From: Bacillus sp. OV166
GTDB lineage: Bacteria; Bacillota; Bacilli; Bacillales; Cytobacillaceae
Assembly (NCBI RefSeq): GCF_900177675.1
Contig: NZ_FXWM01000001.1
Coordinates: 1,993,001 to 2,057,000, forward strand
DNA length: 64,000 nt
Direction: 5' to 3'
The translations under genes and the position numbers were made by a program. Below the pieces are notes generated by a model. The model had not been told where the DNA came from. It was given only the letters and a program-made list of their open reading frames with translations, and ran no database searches. Shown here piece by piece: positions 11,341 to 22,769 of this stretch; the first letter of the stretch is position 1; each line of letters starts with the position of its first letter.

Positions 11341-12222
11341 ATGGCAATTACTGCTCAAATGGTTAAAGAACTACGTGAAAAAACTGGTGCAGGTATGTTG
11401 GATTGTAAAAAAGCACTAACTGAAACTGATGGAGATATGGACAAAGCAATTGATTTCTTACGCGAAAAAGGGATTGCATCAGCTGCTAAGAAGGGTGACC
11501 GTATTGCTGCAGAAGGTTTAACATATGTTGTAACTGAAGGTAACGATGCAGTTATTCTAGAAGTAAACTCTGAAACTGACTTTGTTGCGAAGAATGAAGC
11601 GTTCCAAGCTCTTGTAAAAGATCTAGCTGCACATCTTCTAAAGAACAAGCCAGCAACTGTTGAAGAAGCATCTACTCAAACGATGGAGAATGGCGCTACT
11701 GTTGCAGATCATATCAATGCTTCTATTGCTAAGATTGGTGAAAAATTAACACTTCGCCGCTATTCTGTTACATCAAAAACAGACAATGATGCTTTCGGTG
11801 CATATATTCATATGGGTGGCCGCATTTCTGTTTTATCAGTACTTGAAGGTACAACAGATGCGGATGCTGCGAAGGATGTTTCAATGCATATCGCAGCACT
11901 AAAACCAAAGTATGTTTCTCGTGACGAAGTTTCTCAAGAAGAAGTTGAGCATGAGCGTCAAGTATTAACACAACAAGCACTTAACGAAGGCAAGCCTGCA
12001 AAAATCGTTGAAAAAATGGTTGAAGGCCGTCTTGGAAAATATTTTGAAGATGTTTGTGTACTTGATCAAACTTTCGTTAAAAACCCTGATCAAAAAGTAC
12101 GTCAGTTTGTTGAATCTAAGGGTGCTACAATCCGTGAGTTCGTCCGTTACGAAGTCGGAGAAGGTATCGAAAAACGCGAAGATAACTTTGCTGAAGAAGT
12201 TATGAATCAAATCAAAAAATAA
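11341..12222 (+). CDS. tsf: Elongation factor Ts
   Basis: Guanine nucleotide exchange factor that recycles EF-Tu. The N-terminal UBA-like domain (residues 1-50) has [20 protein letters not shown], followed by the [10 protein letters not shown] signature of the EF-Tu contact domain at about residues 80-89. 293 residues, as in other Bacillus. AAGGAGG precedes the ATG. It lies between rpsB and pyrH as usual. Confidence 0.99.
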   Translation: MAITAQMVKELREKTGAGMLDCKKALTETDGDMDKAIDFLREKGIASAAKKGDRIAAEGLTYVVTEGNDAVILEVNSETDFVAKNEAFQALVKDLAAHLLKNKPATVEEASTQTMENGATVADHINASIAKIGEKLTLRRYSVTSKTDNDAFGAYIHMGGRISVLSVLEGTTDADAAKDVSMHIAALKPKYVSRDEVSQEEVEHERQVLTQQALNEGKPAKIVEKMVEGRLGKYFEDVCVLDQTFVKNPDQKVRQFVESKGATIREFVRYEVGEGIEKREDNFAEEVMNQIKK

Positions 12223-12292
12223 TCAAAAACTATTCTCTAGCATTAAAACAAAATAGTTTTAAGGGAATGTTAATGAAATAGGTTTTTAAATA

Positions 12293-12317
12293 GGGGACAC
12301 GGTGTGTTCCCTTTTTT
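12293..12317 (+). terminator. Terminator after tsf
   Basis: 8-bp stem GGGGACAC/GTGTTCCC (one G-T pair) with a GGT loop and T6 tail. Confidence 0.75.
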
Positions 12318-12349
12318 AAAAAGAATTAATTACATAAATGGAGGTTTAT

Positions 12350-13075
12350 ATGAGCGGTCCTAAGTACAAACGCGTAGTATTAAAGTTGAGCGGAGAAGCA
12401 CTTGCAGGTGAATCGAGCTTTGGAATTAAACCTTCTGTGATCAAATCGATTGCCATTCAAGTTAAAGAAATAGCAGAGCTTGGTGTAGAAGTTGCTGTCG
12501 TTGTCGGTGGCGGTAACATTTGGCGCGGAAAAATTGGCAGTGAAATGGGTATGGACCGGGCAACTGCCGATTATATGGGGATGCTTGCAACGGTTATGAA
12601 TTCTTTAGCACTGCAAGATAGTTTGGAGCACTTAGGAATTGAATCACGGGTGCAAACCTCTATTGAAATGCGCCAGGTGGCAGAGCCTTATATTCGACGC
12701 CGTGCAATTAGGCATTTAGAAAAAAAACGGGTAGTCATTTTTGCGGCGGGTACAGGAAATCCATATTTCTCAACGGATACAACCGCTGCACTCCGAGCAG
12801 CGGAAATCGATGCTGAAGTAATCTTAATGGCGAAGAATAATGTCGATGGAGTGTATTCTGCAGACCCTCGATTAGATGCAAGTGCTACTAAATATGAAGA
12901 TTTGTCTTTCTTAGATGTTCTTAAAGAAGGATTAGCAGTTATGGACTCTACTGCCTCCTCCTTATGCATGGACAATGATATTCCATTGATTGTTTTCTCG
13001 ATTATGGAGCAGGGGAATATTAAACGAGCCGTTATGGGGGAAAAAATAGGAACAATTGTTAGGGGGAAACATTAA
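12350..13075 (+). CDS. pyrH: UMP kinase
   Basis: Phosphorylates UMP to UDP with ATP in pyrimidine nucleotide synthesis; an amino-acid-kinase family hexamer regulated by GTP and UTP. Visible blocks are [46 protein letters not shown] and [13 protein letters not shown]. The start was set at 12350 rather than the ATG at 12338, because the ribosome site GGAGGT lies between the two and homologues begin at this point. 241 residues. The TAATG overlap with frr implies coupled translation. Confidence 0.97.
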   Translation: MSGPKYKRVVLKLSGEALAGESSFGIKPSVIKSIAIQVKEIAELGVEVAVVVGGGNIWRGKIGSEMGMDRATADYMGMLATVMNSLALQDSLEHLGIESRVQTSIEMRQVAEPYIRRRAIRHLEKKRVVIFAAGTGNPYFSTDTTAALRAAEIDAEVILMAKNNVDGVYSADPRLDASATKYEDLSFLDVLKEGLAVMDSTASSLCMDNDIPLIVFSIMEQGNIKRAVMGEKIGTIVRGKH

Positions 13076-13632
13076 TGCCAAAACAAGTCATCTCTACCAT
13101 TAAAGATCGTATGACAAAAGCCATTCAGTCATATTCGCGTGAGCTTGCCAGCATCCGTGCGGGGAGAGCAAGCGCTTCGTTATTGGACAGAATTACAATT
13201 GATTATTATGGTGCACCAACACCTGTCAACCAAATGGCTGGAATTTCAACACCTGAAGCTAGGCTTATTGTTATTCAACCATATGATAAATCCACCCTTG
13301 GGGATATTGAAAAAGCAATTCTTAAATCTGATTTAGGATTAAATCCTACCAACGACGGTATGGTAATCCGCCTTGCTATTCCACAATTGACTGAGGAGCG
13401 CCGCAAGGAGTTAGTAAAATTAGTCAAAAAGGAATCAGAAGAAGCGAAGGTAGCTATCCGTAATATCCGTCGAGATGGTAATGACGAATTGAAGAAGCTA
13501 GAGAAGAATGGTGATATTACTGAGGATAGTCTTCGCGGTCATTCGGAGGATATCCAAAAACTTACCGACGAATATATTAGTAAAGTTGATCAAATTACAA
13601 AAGACAAAGAAAAGGAAATTTTGGAAGTCTAA
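13075..13632 (+). CDS. frr: Ribosome recycling factor
   Basis: Splits post-termination ribosomes together with EF-G. Length of 185 residues and sequence ([50 protein letters not shown]) are diagnostic of the family: a three-helix bundle plus a small beta domain. The start overlaps the pyrH stop by one base, and a terminator follows 12 bases after its own stop. Confidence 0.99.
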   Translation: MPKQVISTIKDRMTKAIQSYSRELASIRAGRASASLLDRITIDYYGAPTPVNQMAGISTPEARLIVIQPYDKSTLGDIEKAILKSDLGLNPTNDGMVIRLAIPQLTEERRKELVKLVKKESEEAKVAIRNIRRDGNDELKKLEKNGDITEDSLRGHSEDIQKLTDEYISKVDQITKDKEKEILEV

Positions 13633-13644
13633 TTAATAAATAAG

Positions 13645-13668
13645 AACCCTCTGTTTAGGGGGTTTTTC
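13645..13668 (+). terminator. Terminator after frr
   Basis: 8-bp stem AACCCTCT/AGGGGGTT (one G-T pair), GTTT loop, T5 tail. Confidence 0.8.
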
Positions 13669-13785
13669 ACTATTTTATTATGTATTTTGGGGATTTTTGA
13701 TTGTTCCCTGAAAGTTGTCTGAACATTATTCTTAATCTCTGTTTTTTTACATAAGTTAAATATTAGAGATATCTTTTTGCTTTTT

Positions 13786-13794
13786 TGGTATGAT
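13786..13794 (+). promoter_or_regulatory. Possible extended -10 promoter of uppS
   Basis: TGGTATGAT is an extended -10 element without a good -35, about 110 bases upstream of uppS. The rest of the frr-uppS gap (13669-13906) shows no gene. Confidence 0.35.
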
Positions 13795-13906
13795 AAAAAC
13801 ATGCTACCCCGAAATGTCCATTACATAACAACACACATGCTTCAATGGAATTGATATATGATTTAATTTTCGGAGGAAATGATTAACTAATTGGAGGAGC
13901 AATGTT

Positions 13907-14683
13907 ATGTTTAATAAATTAAGGCTTGGGAAGAACCGAAATAACACTTCCACACTCCGAAATAAAATAGAGGAAATAAAAAAATCGCCTGTTCCTGAGC
14001 ATGTGGCGATTATTATGGATGGCAACGGACGTTGGGCTAAGAAACGGGCATTACCACGTATTGCTGGTCACCATGAGGGCATGAAGGTTGTTCGGAAAAC
14101 AACGAAATTAGCAAATAAGCTCGGCATTAAAACCTTAACATTGTATGCATTTTCAACTGAGAATTGGAAAAGGCCAAAAAATGAAGTCGAATATATTATG
14201 AGTCTGCCTGATGAATTTTTAGGAACATTTTTGCCAGATTTAATTGAGGAAAATGTTCAAGTGAAAATGATGGGCTATAAAAATCAACTTCCAGTACATA
14301 CACTGCGTGCAATAGAAAAAGCTATAGAAGAAACAAAAAATAATGATGGATTAGTATTAAACTTTGCATTAAATTACGGGAGCAGGGCTGAGATTCTTGA
14401 TGCTGTGAAGCAAGTCTTAAATGACAGCAAAAGTGGTAAACTAAACGAGACGGAGTTAGACGAAAAAGTCTTTTCTTCCTACTTAATGACTGCTAATTTT
14501 ACAGACCCAGATCTTTTAATCCGAACTAGTGGTGAAATCCGCTTGAGTAACTTTATGCTTTGGCAGTTGGCTTACTCAGAGTTTTGGTTTACAGATGTCT
14601 TATGGCCAGACTTTAATGAAGAACATTTACTTGAAGCAATTGAAACGTTCCAGAATCGACAGCGTCGGTTTGGTGGCATATAG
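13907..14683 (+). CDS. uppS: Undecaprenyl pyrophosphate synthase
   Basis: Cis-prenyltransferase that extends farnesyl diphosphate to the C55 lipid carrier used for peptidoglycan and teichoic acids. The active-site block IIMDGNGRWAKKR (residues 35-47, Asp38 binding Mg-diphosphate) and the C-terminal RTSGEIRLSNFMLWQLAYSE region are present. 258 residues. Start ATG follows TTGGAGGAG. cdsA follows after 25 bases, so the two are an operon pair. Confidence 0.98.
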   Translation: MFNKLRLGKNRNNTSTLRNKIEEIKKSPVPEHVAIIMDGNGRWAKKRALPRIAGHHEGMKVVRKTTKLANKLGIKTLTLYAFSTENWKRPKNEVEYIMSLPDEFLGTFLPDLIEENVQVKMMGYKNQLPVHTLRAIEKAIEETKNNDGLVLNFALNYGSRAEILDAVKQVLNDSKSGKLNETELDEKVFSSYLMTANFTDPDLLIRTSGEIRLSNFMLWQLAYSEFWFTDVLWPDFNEEHLLEAIETFQNRQRRFGGI

Positions 14684-14708
14684 AACAACAAAGGTGATGA
14701 AATATTAG

Positions 14709-15503
14709 ATGAAGCAAAGAATCATTACAGGAGTCGTTGCAGCTGCACTATTTTTACCAATTGTCTATTATGGTGGATTTCCACTTGTAATATTAACCTA
14801 CTTTTTAGCGACGATCGGATTGTATGAGTTATTAAAAATGAAAAAACTTACTATTTTTTCGGTTAATGGTGTGTTAGCACTTTTATTTCTGTGGGTGTTG
14901 CTCTTTCCCGAAAAATATTATCCCATATTAGATTCCTTTTATTATTCAAAAATAGAGATATGTATTGCATTAGTTCTTTTGTTATTAACTTACACCGTTA
15001 TTACCAAAAATCAATTTACATTTGAAGACGTTTCTTTTTCTATCCTATCAGCCATTTATGTAGGTATTGGCTTTTACTTTTTCTTTGAAACGAGGCAGGA
15101 TGGGGGACTTGTCTATATTTTATATTCTTTATTTATGATTTGGGCTACTGATTCAGGTGCTTATTTTATTGGAAAAGCTCTTGGTAAAACAAAGCTATGG
15201 CCCGAAATTAGCCCGAATAAGACAGTTGAAGGGTCGATTGGCGGAATCGCCTGTGCAGTTGTTGTGGCTGTCATCTTTGTTCTCCTCTCAAACATTAACG
15301 TCGGTCTATTAACATTAATGGGAATTACAATCGTCCTTTCCGTTTTTGGACAAATTGGTGACTTAGTTGAATCAGCCTTTAAGCGTCATTTTAATGTCAA
15401 AGATTCTGGTACAATCTTGCCAGGTCATGGTGGAATTCTTGATCGATTTGACAGCCTATTATTTGTTTGGCCCTTGTTACATTTTTTTCACCTTTGGTTA
15501 TAG
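14709..15503 (+). CDS. cdsA: Phosphatidate cytidylyltransferase (CDP-diglyceride synthase)
   Basis: Integral membrane enzyme that makes CDP-diacylglycerol, the precursor for phosphatidylglycerol and phosphatidylethanolamine. The C-terminal family signature is complete: GQIGDLVESAFKR, then KDSG and LPGHGGILDRFDS near the C-terminus. Several hydrophobic segments precede it. 264 residues. Supplies the substrate for PgsA, whose gene is also in this window. Confidence 0.97.
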   Translation: MKQRIITGVVAAALFLPIVYYGGFPLVILTYFLATIGLYELLKMKKLTIFSVNGVLALLFLWVLLFPEKYYPILDSFYYSKIEICIALVLLLLTYTVITKNQFTFEDVSFSILSAIYVGIGFYFFFETRQDGGLVYILYSLFMIWATDSGAYFIGKALGKTKLWPEISPNKTVEGSIGGIACAVVVAVIFVLLSNINVGLLTLMGITIVLSVFGQIGDLVESAFKRHFNVKDSGTILPGHGGILDRFDSLLFVWPLLHFFHLWL

Positions 15504-15539
15504 AGCGCGTGCGCTTCACATTTAGGAGTTGACTTTTTA

Positions 15540-16682
15540 TTGAAAACCATTAGCTTATTGGGTGCAACCGGATCGATAGGAACCCAAACCTTAGATATTA
15601 TCCGTGAGCATCCATCTGAATTTAAATTAGCAGCCTTTTCTGTGGGTAAAAATATCGATTTGGCTCGAAAAATGATTGTTGAATTTCAGCCTGAGCTTGT
15701 TTCTGTACAAGACTATCATGACTGTAATACATTAAAAGCAGAATTTCCTAATATTAAATTCACTTTTGGTCAGGAAGGACTAATCGAGACAGCAGTTTAT
15801 GAAAAAGCCGATATTCTTGTCAACGCAGTTCTTGGCAGTGTGGGGTTAAACCCGACTTTACAAGCGATTGAATGTGGGAAGATAATCGCGATTGCCAATA
15901 AAGAAACACTGGTTACTGCAGGTCATTTAGTTATGGATGCGGCTAAAAGAAATAATGTACCACTCCTTCCGGTCGATAGTGAACATTCTGCCATTTTTCA
16001 AGCTTTGCAGGGGGAAAAGGAGAAAAACATTGAAAGATTAATTCTAACTGCTTCCGGCGGGAGCTTTCGTGACCTCTCCAGGCAAGAATTGAAAAATGTT
16101 ACCGTGGAGCAAGCACTAAACCATCCAAATTGGACGATGGGGGCAAAAATCACAATTGATTCGGCATCAATGATGAACAAAGGTTTAGAAGTAATTGAAG
16201 CTCATTGGCTTTTCAATATGCCATATGAAAAAATTGATGTACTGCTTCATAAAGAAAGCATCATCCATTCAATGATTGAGTTTCACGATAGCAGTATCAT
16301 TGCTCAGCTTGGAACGCCAGATATGAGAGTGCCAATTCAATATGCGCTCACCTATCCTGATCGTTTGCCATTGCCTTCATCAAAACGTTTGGATCTGGCA
16401 AGGATTGGGAAATTGCATTTCGAGGAAATGGATGCCGCGAGATTCCGCTGTCTTGGTTTTGCTTATGAGGCTGGGAAAAAAGGTGGATCGATGCCAACGG
16501 TATTGAATGCAGCGAATGAAGTGGCCGTGGCAGCTTTTCTAGAAGGGAAAATTAGGTTCTTGCAGATTGAAGATTTGATTGAGAAAGCCCTAACCGCCCA
16601 TCAAATCACGGAACACCCTAGCCTAACTTCAATCCAAGAAATAGACAAAGAAACAAGAGAATATGTTCATTCACTCCTGTAA
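15540..16682 (+). CDS. dxr: 1-deoxy-D-xylulose 5-phosphate reductoisomerase
   Basis: NADPH-dependent second step of the MEP isoprenoid pathway, which feeds UppS. The Rossmann GATGSIGTQ motif is at residues 8-16, with the catalytic blocks NKETLV and [11 protein letters not shown] and the flexible loop [21 protein letters not shown]. The start is TTG, 4 bases after a TTTAGGAG ribosome site region. 380 residues, full length. Confidence 0.97.
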   Translation: MKTISLLGATGSIGTQTLDIIREHPSEFKLAAFSVGKNIDLARKMIVEFQPELVSVQDYHDCNTLKAEFPNIKFTFGQEGLIETAVYEKADILVNAVLGSVGLNPTLQAIECGKIIAIANKETLVTAGHLVMDAAKRNNVPLLPVDSEHSAIFQALQGEKEKNIERLILTASGGSFRDLSRQELKNVTVEQALNHPNWTMGAKITIDSASMMNKGLEVIEAHWLFNMPYEKIDVLLHKESIIHSMIEFHDSSIIAQLGTPDMRVPIQYALTYPDRLPLPSSKRLDLARIGKLHFEEMDAARFRCLGFAYEAGKKGGSMPTVLNAANEVAVAAFLEGKIRFLQIEDLIEKALTAHQITEHPSLTSIQEIDKETREYVHSLL

Positions 16683-16683
16683 G

Positions 16684-16698
16684 AAAAACGGAAGCGCA
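16684..16698 (+). repeat. Solo end of the CTCCAGCGCC-type interspersed repeat
   Basis: GAAAAACGGAAGCGC is nearly the reverse complement of the right end of the full repeat at 22531-22648. It lies directly after the dxr stop codon. Confidence 0.4.
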
Positions 16699-16742
16699 AG
16701 TAAAAGAATCTCTCTTATCCTGAAAAAAAAGGTGGTTTTATT

Positions 16743-18002
16743 TTGACTACAGTTATTGCCTTTATAGTGATTTTTGGCGCACTCGTATTCTTTCATGAAT
16801 TAGGTCATTTGATTTTCGCAAAAAGGGCTGGTATTTTATGCCGTGAATTTGCAATTGGTTTTGGCCCAAAAGTATTTTCCCATAAAAGAGCGGAGACAAC
16901 ATATACCATTCGGTTACTTCCGATTGGTGGATTTGTGCGCATGGCTGGCGAAGATCCGGAAATGATTGAAATAAAGCCTGGTTATCGTATTGGCTTGTTG
17001 TTAGATAAGGATGAAAAAGTAAATAAAATCATCTTAAATAATAAAGAGAAGTTTCCTAATTGTCGGATCGTAGAAGTGGAATATGCCGATATCGAAAAGG
17101 ATTTAGTTATTAAAGGATTTCCTGAAGATGAAGATGAAGTATTAAAAACCTTTATCATTGACCCAAAAGCAGTCATCGTGGAAAATGGAATCGAGTCACA
17201 GATTGCTCCAATTGATCGTCAATTCGGATCAAAAACATTAGGACAAAGAACGATGGCTATTTTTGCTGGTCCGATGATGAATTTTGTACTTGCATTCATT
17301 TTATTTATTATTATTGCTTTTATACAGGGGGTACCTACGAATGAACCTAAGTTAGGTGAAATAACTCCTGATGGGGCAGCGATGGCTGCTGGTCTTAAAA
17401 AAGGTGATCTCATCCAGACGATTAATGGTTCAGAAATTTCGAGTTGGTCTGATGTAGTGGAGGTCATTCGGAAAAATCCAAATGAAAAGCTCGACTTTTC
17501 TATTCTCCGTGACAAAAAGGATTTAGATATCACAGTAACCCCAATTGAAAAAACGGTTGAAGGAAAGAAAATTGGGCTTATTGGTGTTTATAGTCCTGTT
17601 GAAAAGTCTCCTATTCAAGCAATTAAGGCAGGTTTCACAGAAACCTATTTTTGGACGAAACAGATTTTTGTAATGGTTGGTAAATTAGTCACTGGCCAAT
17701 TTTCAATTGATGCACTTTCTGGTCCTGTTGGTATTTACCAAGCAACAGATTCTGTAGCTAAATCGGGTATTTATTATTTAATGAAATGGGCAGGGATTTT
17801 AAGCATTAACTTAGGTATTATGAACTTATTACCTATTCCCGCTCTTGACGGTGGAAGATTAATGTTTTTTGCTGTCGAAGCTGTTAGAGGCAAGCCGATT
17901 GACCGTCAAAAGGAAGGTATGGTTCATTTTATAGGATTCGCCCTCTTAATGCTGCTCATGCTTGTTGTAACTTGGAATGACATTCAAAGGTTTTTCTTGT
18001 AG
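16743..18002 (+). CDS. rseP: Site-2 intramembrane zinc metalloprotease RasP/RseP
   Basis: Cleaves membrane-embedded substrates such as anti-sigma factor and signal peptide remnants (RasP in B. subtilis clips RsiW and FtsL-type substrates). Catalytic HELGH is at residues 18-22 in the first membrane helix. A PDZ domain occupies about residues 200-275, and the second zinc-site motif MNLLPIPALDGG is near residue 360. 419 residues, start TTG. In B. subtilis proS follows; here polC follows directly. Confidence 0.97.
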   Translation: MTTVIAFIVIFGALVFFHELGHLIFAKRAGILCREFAIGFGPKVFSHKRAETTYTIRLLPIGGFVRMAGEDPEMIEIKPGYRIGLLLDKDEKVNKIILNNKEKFPNCRIVEVEYADIEKDLVIKGFPEDEDEVLKTFIIDPKAVIVENGIESQIAPIDRQFGSKTLGQRTMAIFAGPMMNFVLAFILFIIIAFIQGVPTNEPKLGEITPDGAAMAAGLKKGDLIQTINGSEISSWSDVVEVIRKNPNEKLDFSILRDKKDLDITVTPIEKTVEGKKIGLIGVYSPVEKSPIQAIKAGFTETYFWTKQIFVMVGKLVTGQFSIDALSGPVGIYQATDSVAKSGIYYLMKWAGILSINLGIMNLLPIPALDGGRLMFFAVEAVRGKPIDRQKEGMVHFIGFALLMLLMLVVTWNDIQRFFL

Positions 18003-18025
18003 TATGTAATCTTTAATTTATTTTG

Positions 18026-18060
18026 GGGGCCGTTAAATACGGTCCCTATTCTTATTTTTA
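18026..18060 (+). terminator. Terminator after rseP
   Basis: 8-bp stem GGGGCCGT/ACGGTCCC (one G-T pair) with a 5-base loop and a T-rich tail. Confidence 0.7.
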
Positions 18061-18127
18061 AAGAAAACTATTTAACTAAAATGGAGAAATTTTTCTGTCG
18101 AATAAAGCCGAATCATTTTGAGTCATA

Positions 18128-18136
18128 TGATATAAT
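18128..18136 (+). promoter_or_regulatory. Extended -10 promoter of polC
   Basis: TGATATAAT is a perfect extended -10 with no recognisable -35, about 52 bases upstream of the polC start. Confidence 0.5.
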
Positions 18137-18188
18137 TACTTTTTGACGAGATAAAAAAAGCGATATTTAATAGATGGGAGAGAGAACG

Positions 18189-21100
18189 ATGAGCGAACAT
18201 GCCCTAGGCAAAAAAGAGCGATTCCAACTCTTGCTCCAGCAGCTGCAATTGATCGAGGATGCTGTTGTAGTGCATTTCAATAATGCGCAAATTGAAAGGT
18301 TATTAGTGGAAAAAAAAGCTAGAAAGTGGCATTTTCAATTTTTATTTGAAAATATACTTCCCTATAATGTTTATGTAATGTTTACGTCACAGCTTGAACG
18401 GACATTTTCAAACATTGCAACGATTTCCTTCCATATAAATGTAACAAATCAAATTATTTCACCGGAATTATTACGAGATTATTGGAGTTATAGCATTCAG
18501 CAAATTGATGGAATTGCTCCGCCGCTTTTAAAACTATTACATGAACAACTTCCCGAAGTGAACGGTAATAAGCTTACAATTTCAGTTCGTAATGATACTG
18601 AGGGACAAGCACTAAAGCGGAAATATGGCGAGACGATCGCTAAGATCTATCAATCATTTGGATTTCCCAATTTATCGATTGAGACAGTAATAAAAAGTAA
18701 CGAGAAAAATGAAGAATATCAACAATTTCTTCTTGCAAAGCAAAAGGAAGATCAAGAACGCGGACTTCAAGCAATGGTTGAATTGCAGAGAAAAGAAGCT
18801 GAAAAGGATCAGGCATCTGGTGATCTTCCATCTGGACCGCTTACTATTGGACTTACCATTAAGGATAATAATGACTTCCGAAGTCTGATTGATATTGTTG
18901 ATGAAGAAAGACGAATAGCTGTAGAAGGGTTTATCTTTGATGCGGAAATACGTGAACTCAGGAGCGGCCGTTCCCTGCTGACCTTCAAAATAACTGATTA
19001 CACAAGCTCTATTATGGTAAAAATGTTTTCACGCGATAAAGAGGATGCAGCCCTGTTCCAGCTTGTCAAAAAAGGAATGTGGGTAAAAGTTCGAGGCAGC
19101 ATTCAGAATGATACCTTTGTTCGTGACCTCGTGATGATTGGAAATGATATTAATGAAATTAAGCCTGTTGGCCGAAAGGATACTGCACCCGAAGATCAGA
19201 AACGTGTAGAACTCCATCTTCATACACCAATGAGCCAAATGGATGCAGTCACACCTGTTAGCGCACTGATTGCACAGGCAAAAAAATGGGGACATAAAGC
19301 AATTGCAGTAACCGATCACGCGGTTGCACAATCATTCCCTGAAGCGTATGGTGCTGGGAAGAAAAATGATATTAAAATTCTCTATGGGGTTGAAGTAAAT
19401 TTAGTGGATGATGGGGTGCCAATTGCCTATAATGATGCACATCGTCAACTAGCTGAGGATACCTATGTTGTATTTGACGTTGAAACTACGGGACTATCAG
19501 CGGTGTACAATACAATTATTGAGCTTGCTGCTGTGAAAATACATGACGGTGAAATCATTGACCGCTTCGAATCCTTTGCCAATCCTCATCACCGTTTATC
19601 GGCAACAACGATCAACCTCACTGGAATTACCGATGATATGGTCCAAACCGCCCCAGAAATTGAGGTAGTTCTTCGGAATTTTAGTGAATGGGCTGGTGAT
19701 GCTATTCTTGTAGCCCATAATGCTTCCTTTGATATGGGTTTCCTCAATGTCGGATATAGAAAAATAGGCTTTGAAAAGGCAAAGAATCCTGTTATTGATA
19801 CACTTGAACTTGGACGATTTCTCTATCCAGAGATGAAAAACCATCGTTTAAATACACTAACTAAGAAGTTTGATATTGAATTAACCCAACATCACCGCGC
19901 CATTTATGATGCAGAGGCAACCGGTTATCTCCTATTGAAAATGTTAAAGGATTCCCTCGAAAAAGGAATTGAATACCATGACCAGTTCAATGATAATATG
20001 GGGAAAGGAAATGCCTACCAACGGGCACGTCCTTATCACTGTACACTTTTAGCCCAAACACAAGCGGGATTAAAAAACCTTTTTAAACTCGTATCTATAT
20101 CACACCTTGAATATTTTTATCGAGTTCCTAGATTACCAAGATCTGTTTTGCAAAAATACAGAGAAGGGATTTTAGTTGGCTCCGGTTGTAATAAAGGTGA
20201 GGTATTTGAAGGAATGATGCAAAAATCCCCAGAGGAAGTGGAAGGCGCTGCCCGTTTTTATGATTATCTTGAAGTCATGCCGAAAGAAGTAAATGCACCG
20301 TTGATTGAAATGGAATTGGTGAGCGATGAAAAAGCAATGGAAGATATTATTGCGAAAATCATTACGCTTGGTGATAAATTAGAATTGCCAGTTGTTGCAA
20401 CTGGAAATGTCCATTACCTTAATGAAAATGATAAAATTTATCGAAAAATATTAATTAATTCCCAGGGTGGAGCTAACCCGCTAAATCGCCATGAACTTCC
20501 CGATGTTCACTTTAGGACAACTAATGAAATGCTTGATGCTTTTTCATTTTTAGGAAAAGAGAAAGCAAAAGAAATTGTTGTAACTAACACGAATAAAATT
20601 GCGGATATGATTGAAGTCATTAAACCAATTAAAGACGATTTGTATACACCGAAAATTGAAGGCGCCGATGAAGAAATGCGTGAAATGAGTTATGCAATGG
20701 CGCGGAGAATTTACGGTGACAACTTGCCGGAAATAGTGGAAGCCAGGTTAGAAAAGGAATTGAAAAGTATTATTGGGCATGGATTTGCCGTAATTTATTT
20801 GATTTCTCATAAGCTTGTTAAAAAGTCCTTGGATGATGGTTACCTTGTAGGTTCAAGGGGATCTGTGGGTTCATCACTTGTAGCTACAATGACAGAAATT
20901 ACCGAGGTAAATCCACTACCACCTCATTATGTGTGTCCAACCTGTAAGCATTCAGAGTTTTTTAATGATGGTTCTGTCGGTTCAGGCTTTGATTTACCTG
21001 ATAAGGATTGTCCACAATGTGGTGGAAAATACCATAAGGATGGGCACGATATTCCGTTCGAAACGTTTCTTGGCTTTAAAGGGGACAAAGTTCCTGATAT

Positions 21101-22514
21101 CGATTTAAACTTCTCTGGTGAATACCAGCCGAAGGCCCATAATTATACAAAGGTCCTGTTTGGTGAGGATAATGTATTCCGCGCTGGGACGATTGGTACA
21201 GTCGCAGACAAGACCGCTTTTGGATATGTTAAAGCATATCAACAGGATAACAATCTACAACTGCGTGGTGCCGAAGTAGAACGCCTTGCTTCAGGCTGTA
21301 CAGGTGTTAAAAGAACAACGGGTCAACATCCAGGTGGTATTATTGTTATACCTGATTACATGGATGTTTATGATTTTTCACCGATTCAATTCCCGGCAGA
21401 TGATAGAAATTCAGAATGGAAGACAACACATTTCGATTTCCATTCCATCCATGATAATGTCCTAAAGCTAGATATCCTCGGACATGATGACCCGACCGTT
21501 ATTAGGATGCTTCAGGACCTGAGCGGAATGGATCCGAAAACAATCCCTACAGATGATCCTGAAGTCATGAAAATCTTCAGCGGGACCGAGTCATTAGGCG
21601 TAACTGAAAAGCAGATCATGTGTAAAACTGGAACACTTGGTATTCCAGAGTTTGGAACTCGATTCGTTCGGCAAATGCTTGAGGATACGAAACCAACAAC
21701 GTTCTCTGAACTTGTTCAAATATCGGGGTTATCACATGGTACCGATGTATGGCTTGGGAATGCCCAAGAATTAATCCATAATCAAACATGTAATCTTAGT
21801 GAAGTTATTGGCTGTCGTGATGATATCATGGTCTACCTAATTTATCAGGGACTGGACCCATCCTTTGCTTTTAAAATTATGGAATCAGTTCGTAAGGGTA
21901 AAGGCTTAAGTGAAGAAATGGAAGCAGAGATGCGGAAAAACGAAGTTCCAGAATGGTATATCGACTCTTGTAAGAAGATTAAATACATGTTCCCAAAGGC
22001 CCATGCTGCTGCATATGTACTTATGGCAGTTAGAATTGCATATTTCAAGGTACATCTGCCGCTCCTTTATTACGCCGCTTATTTTACTGTCCGCGCGGAA
22101 GACTTTGACATTGAAGCAATGTCGCGCGGTTCAGAATCGATACGTGCAAAAATAGAAGAAATAAATGCAAAAGGCCTAGAAGCATCAAACAAAGAAAAAA
22201 ACTTATTAACGGTTTTGGAACTAGCACTTGAAATGACTGAAAGGGGCTTTGTTTTCCAGAACTACGATTTATATAAATCTTCATCATCTGAATTCATCAT
22301 TGAAGGCAATACCTTAATACCGCCGTTTAATTCGATTCCAGGCTTAGGAACGAATGCGGCCTATAATATTGTCAAGGCAAGGGAATCAGGAGAATTTTTA
22401 TCCAAAGAAGATTTACAGCAACGAGGAAAGGTATCTAAGACTATCCTTGAATATTTAGACAAACAAGGGTGCCTATCATCCCTTCCAGAGCAAAACCAGC
22501 TTTCTCTGTTTTAA
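18189..22514 (+). CDS. polC: DNA polymerase III, PolC-type alpha subunit
   Basis: Main replicative polymerase of low-GC Gram-positives, with built-in 3'-5' proofreading. In order: N-terminal domain, OB fold, PHP domain beginning with [17 protein letters not shown] (about residue 338), an inserted DnaQ-like exonuclease starting with VVFDVETTG (about 426), a zinc finger CPTCKH...CPQCG (about 915-945), and the polymerase core with PDIDLNFSG (about 968). 1441 residues from the chosen ATG. An ATG at 18174 is in frame, but GGGAGAG lies between the two and homologues support the later start. A TATAAT promoter lies upstream. Confidence 0.98.
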   Translation: MSEHALGKKERFQLLLQQLQLIEDAVVVHFNNAQIERLLVEKKARKWHFQFLFENILPYNVYVMFTSQLERTFSNIATISFHINVTNQIISPELLRDYWSYSIQQIDGIAPPLLKLLHEQLPEVNGNKLTISVRNDTEGQALKRKYGETIAKIYQSFGFPNLSIETVIKSNEKNEEYQQFLLAKQKEDQERGLQAMVELQRKEAEKDQASGDLPSGPLTIGLTIKDNNDFRSLIDIVDEERRIAVEGFIFDAEIRELRSGRSLLTFKITDYTSSIMVKMFSRDKEDAALFQLVKKGMWVKVRGSIQNDTFVRDLVMIGNDINEIKPVGRKDTAPEDQKRVELHLHTPMSQMDAVTPVSALIAQAKKWGHKAIAVTDHAVAQSFPEAYGAGKKNDIKILYGVEVNLVDDGVPIAYNDAHRQLAEDTYVVFDVETTGLSAVYNTIIELAAVKIHDGEIIDRFESFANPHHRLSATTINLTGITDDMVQTAPEIEVVLRNFSEWAGDAILVAHNASFDMGFLNVGYRKIGFEKAKNPVIDTLELGRFLYPEMKNHRLNTLTKKFDIELTQHHRAIYDAEATGYLLLKMLKDSLEKGIEYHDQFNDNMGKGNAYQRARPYHCTLLAQTQAGLKNLFKLVSISHLEYFYRVPRLPRSVLQKYREGILVGSGCNKGEVFEGMMQKSPEEVEGAARFYDYLEVMPKEVNAPLIEMELVSDEKAMEDIIAKIITLGDKLELPVVATGNVHYLNENDKIYRKILINSQGGANPLNRHELPDVHFRTTNEMLDAFSFLGKEKAKEIVVTNTNKIADMIEVIKPIKDDLYTPKIEGADEEMREMSYAMARRIYGDNLPEIVEARLEKELKSIIGHGFAVIYLISHKLVKKSLDDGYLVGSRGSVGSSLVATMTEITEVNPLPPHYVCPTCKHSEFFNDGSVGSGFDLPDKDCPQCGGKYHKDGHDIPFETFLGFKGDKVPDIDLNFSGEYQPKAHNYTKVLFGEDNVFRAGTIGTVADKTAFGYVKAYQQDNNLQLRGAEVERLASGCTGVKRTTGQHPGGIIVIPDYMDVYDFSPIQFPADDRNSEWKTTHFDFHSIHDNVLKLDILGHDDPTVIRMLQDLSGMDPKTIPTDDPEVMKIFSGTESLGVTEKQIMCKTGTLGIPEFGTRFVRQMLEDTKPTTFSELVQISGLSHGTDVWLGNAQELIHNQTCNLSEVIGCRDDIMVYLIYQGLDPSFAFKIMESVRKGKGLSEEMEAEMRKNEVPEWYIDSCKKIKYMFPKAHAAAYVLMAVRIAYFKVHLPLLYYAAYFTVRAEDFDIEAMSRGSESIRAKIEEINAKGLEASNKEKNLLTVLELALEMTERGFVFQNYDLYKSSSSEFIIEGNTLIPPFNSIPGLGTNAAYNIVKARESGEFLSKEDLQQRGKVSKTILEYLDKQGCLSSLPEQNQLSLF

Positions 22515-22530
22515 CTTGGATTATCTTCTA

Positions 22531-22648
22531 TCTCCAGCGCCTACGGGCTCGAGTCATAAGCCAATCGCTTCGGAAGGCAAAAAGCGCCTTCTGTCAGCGC
22601 TTGTCTTATGCTGGTCGCCCCTGATCAAGGCGCTTCCGCTTTTGGGCG
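22531..22648. repeat. CTCCAGCGCC-type interspersed repeat, copy in polC-rimP gap
   Basis: About 118 GC-rich bases between AT-rich flanks, opening with TCTCCAGCGCCTACGGGCT and closing with GGCGCTTCCGCTTTTG, with internal complementary pieces (AGTCATAAG and CTTATGCTGG). A second copy lies upstream of recA (60085-60234). It has no coding potential I can support and looks like a non-autonomous repeat family of Bacillus-type genomes. Confidence 0.65.
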
Positions 22649-22715
22649 CTATTTGCATTAAAATGTTGGTTATGGTATAGTTTTATTGGAAATACTAAGA
22701 AATACTCTCGTGATC

Positions 22716-22746
22716 AAGAGTGGGGAAACCCGCTCTTTCGTTTTTG
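22716..22746 (+). terminator. Terminator upstream of rimP
   Basis: 9-bp stem AAGAGTGGG/CCCGCTCTT (one G-T pair) with GAAA tetraloop and a T-rich tail. Probably ends the polC transcript. Confidence 0.75.
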
Positions 22747-22769
22747 TATAAATCTTTTTTCTTAGTAAC

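Noticed and set aside
13871..13890. Four-codon ORF with GGAGG upstream of uppS
   Set aside because: The GGAGG is only two bases from the ATG, and the real uppS ribosome site follows. It is most likely chance.
22516..22740. Possible sRNA from the GC-rich polC-rimP gap
   Set aside because: The block is explained by the interspersed repeat plus a terminator; no promoter for a separate transcript was evident.
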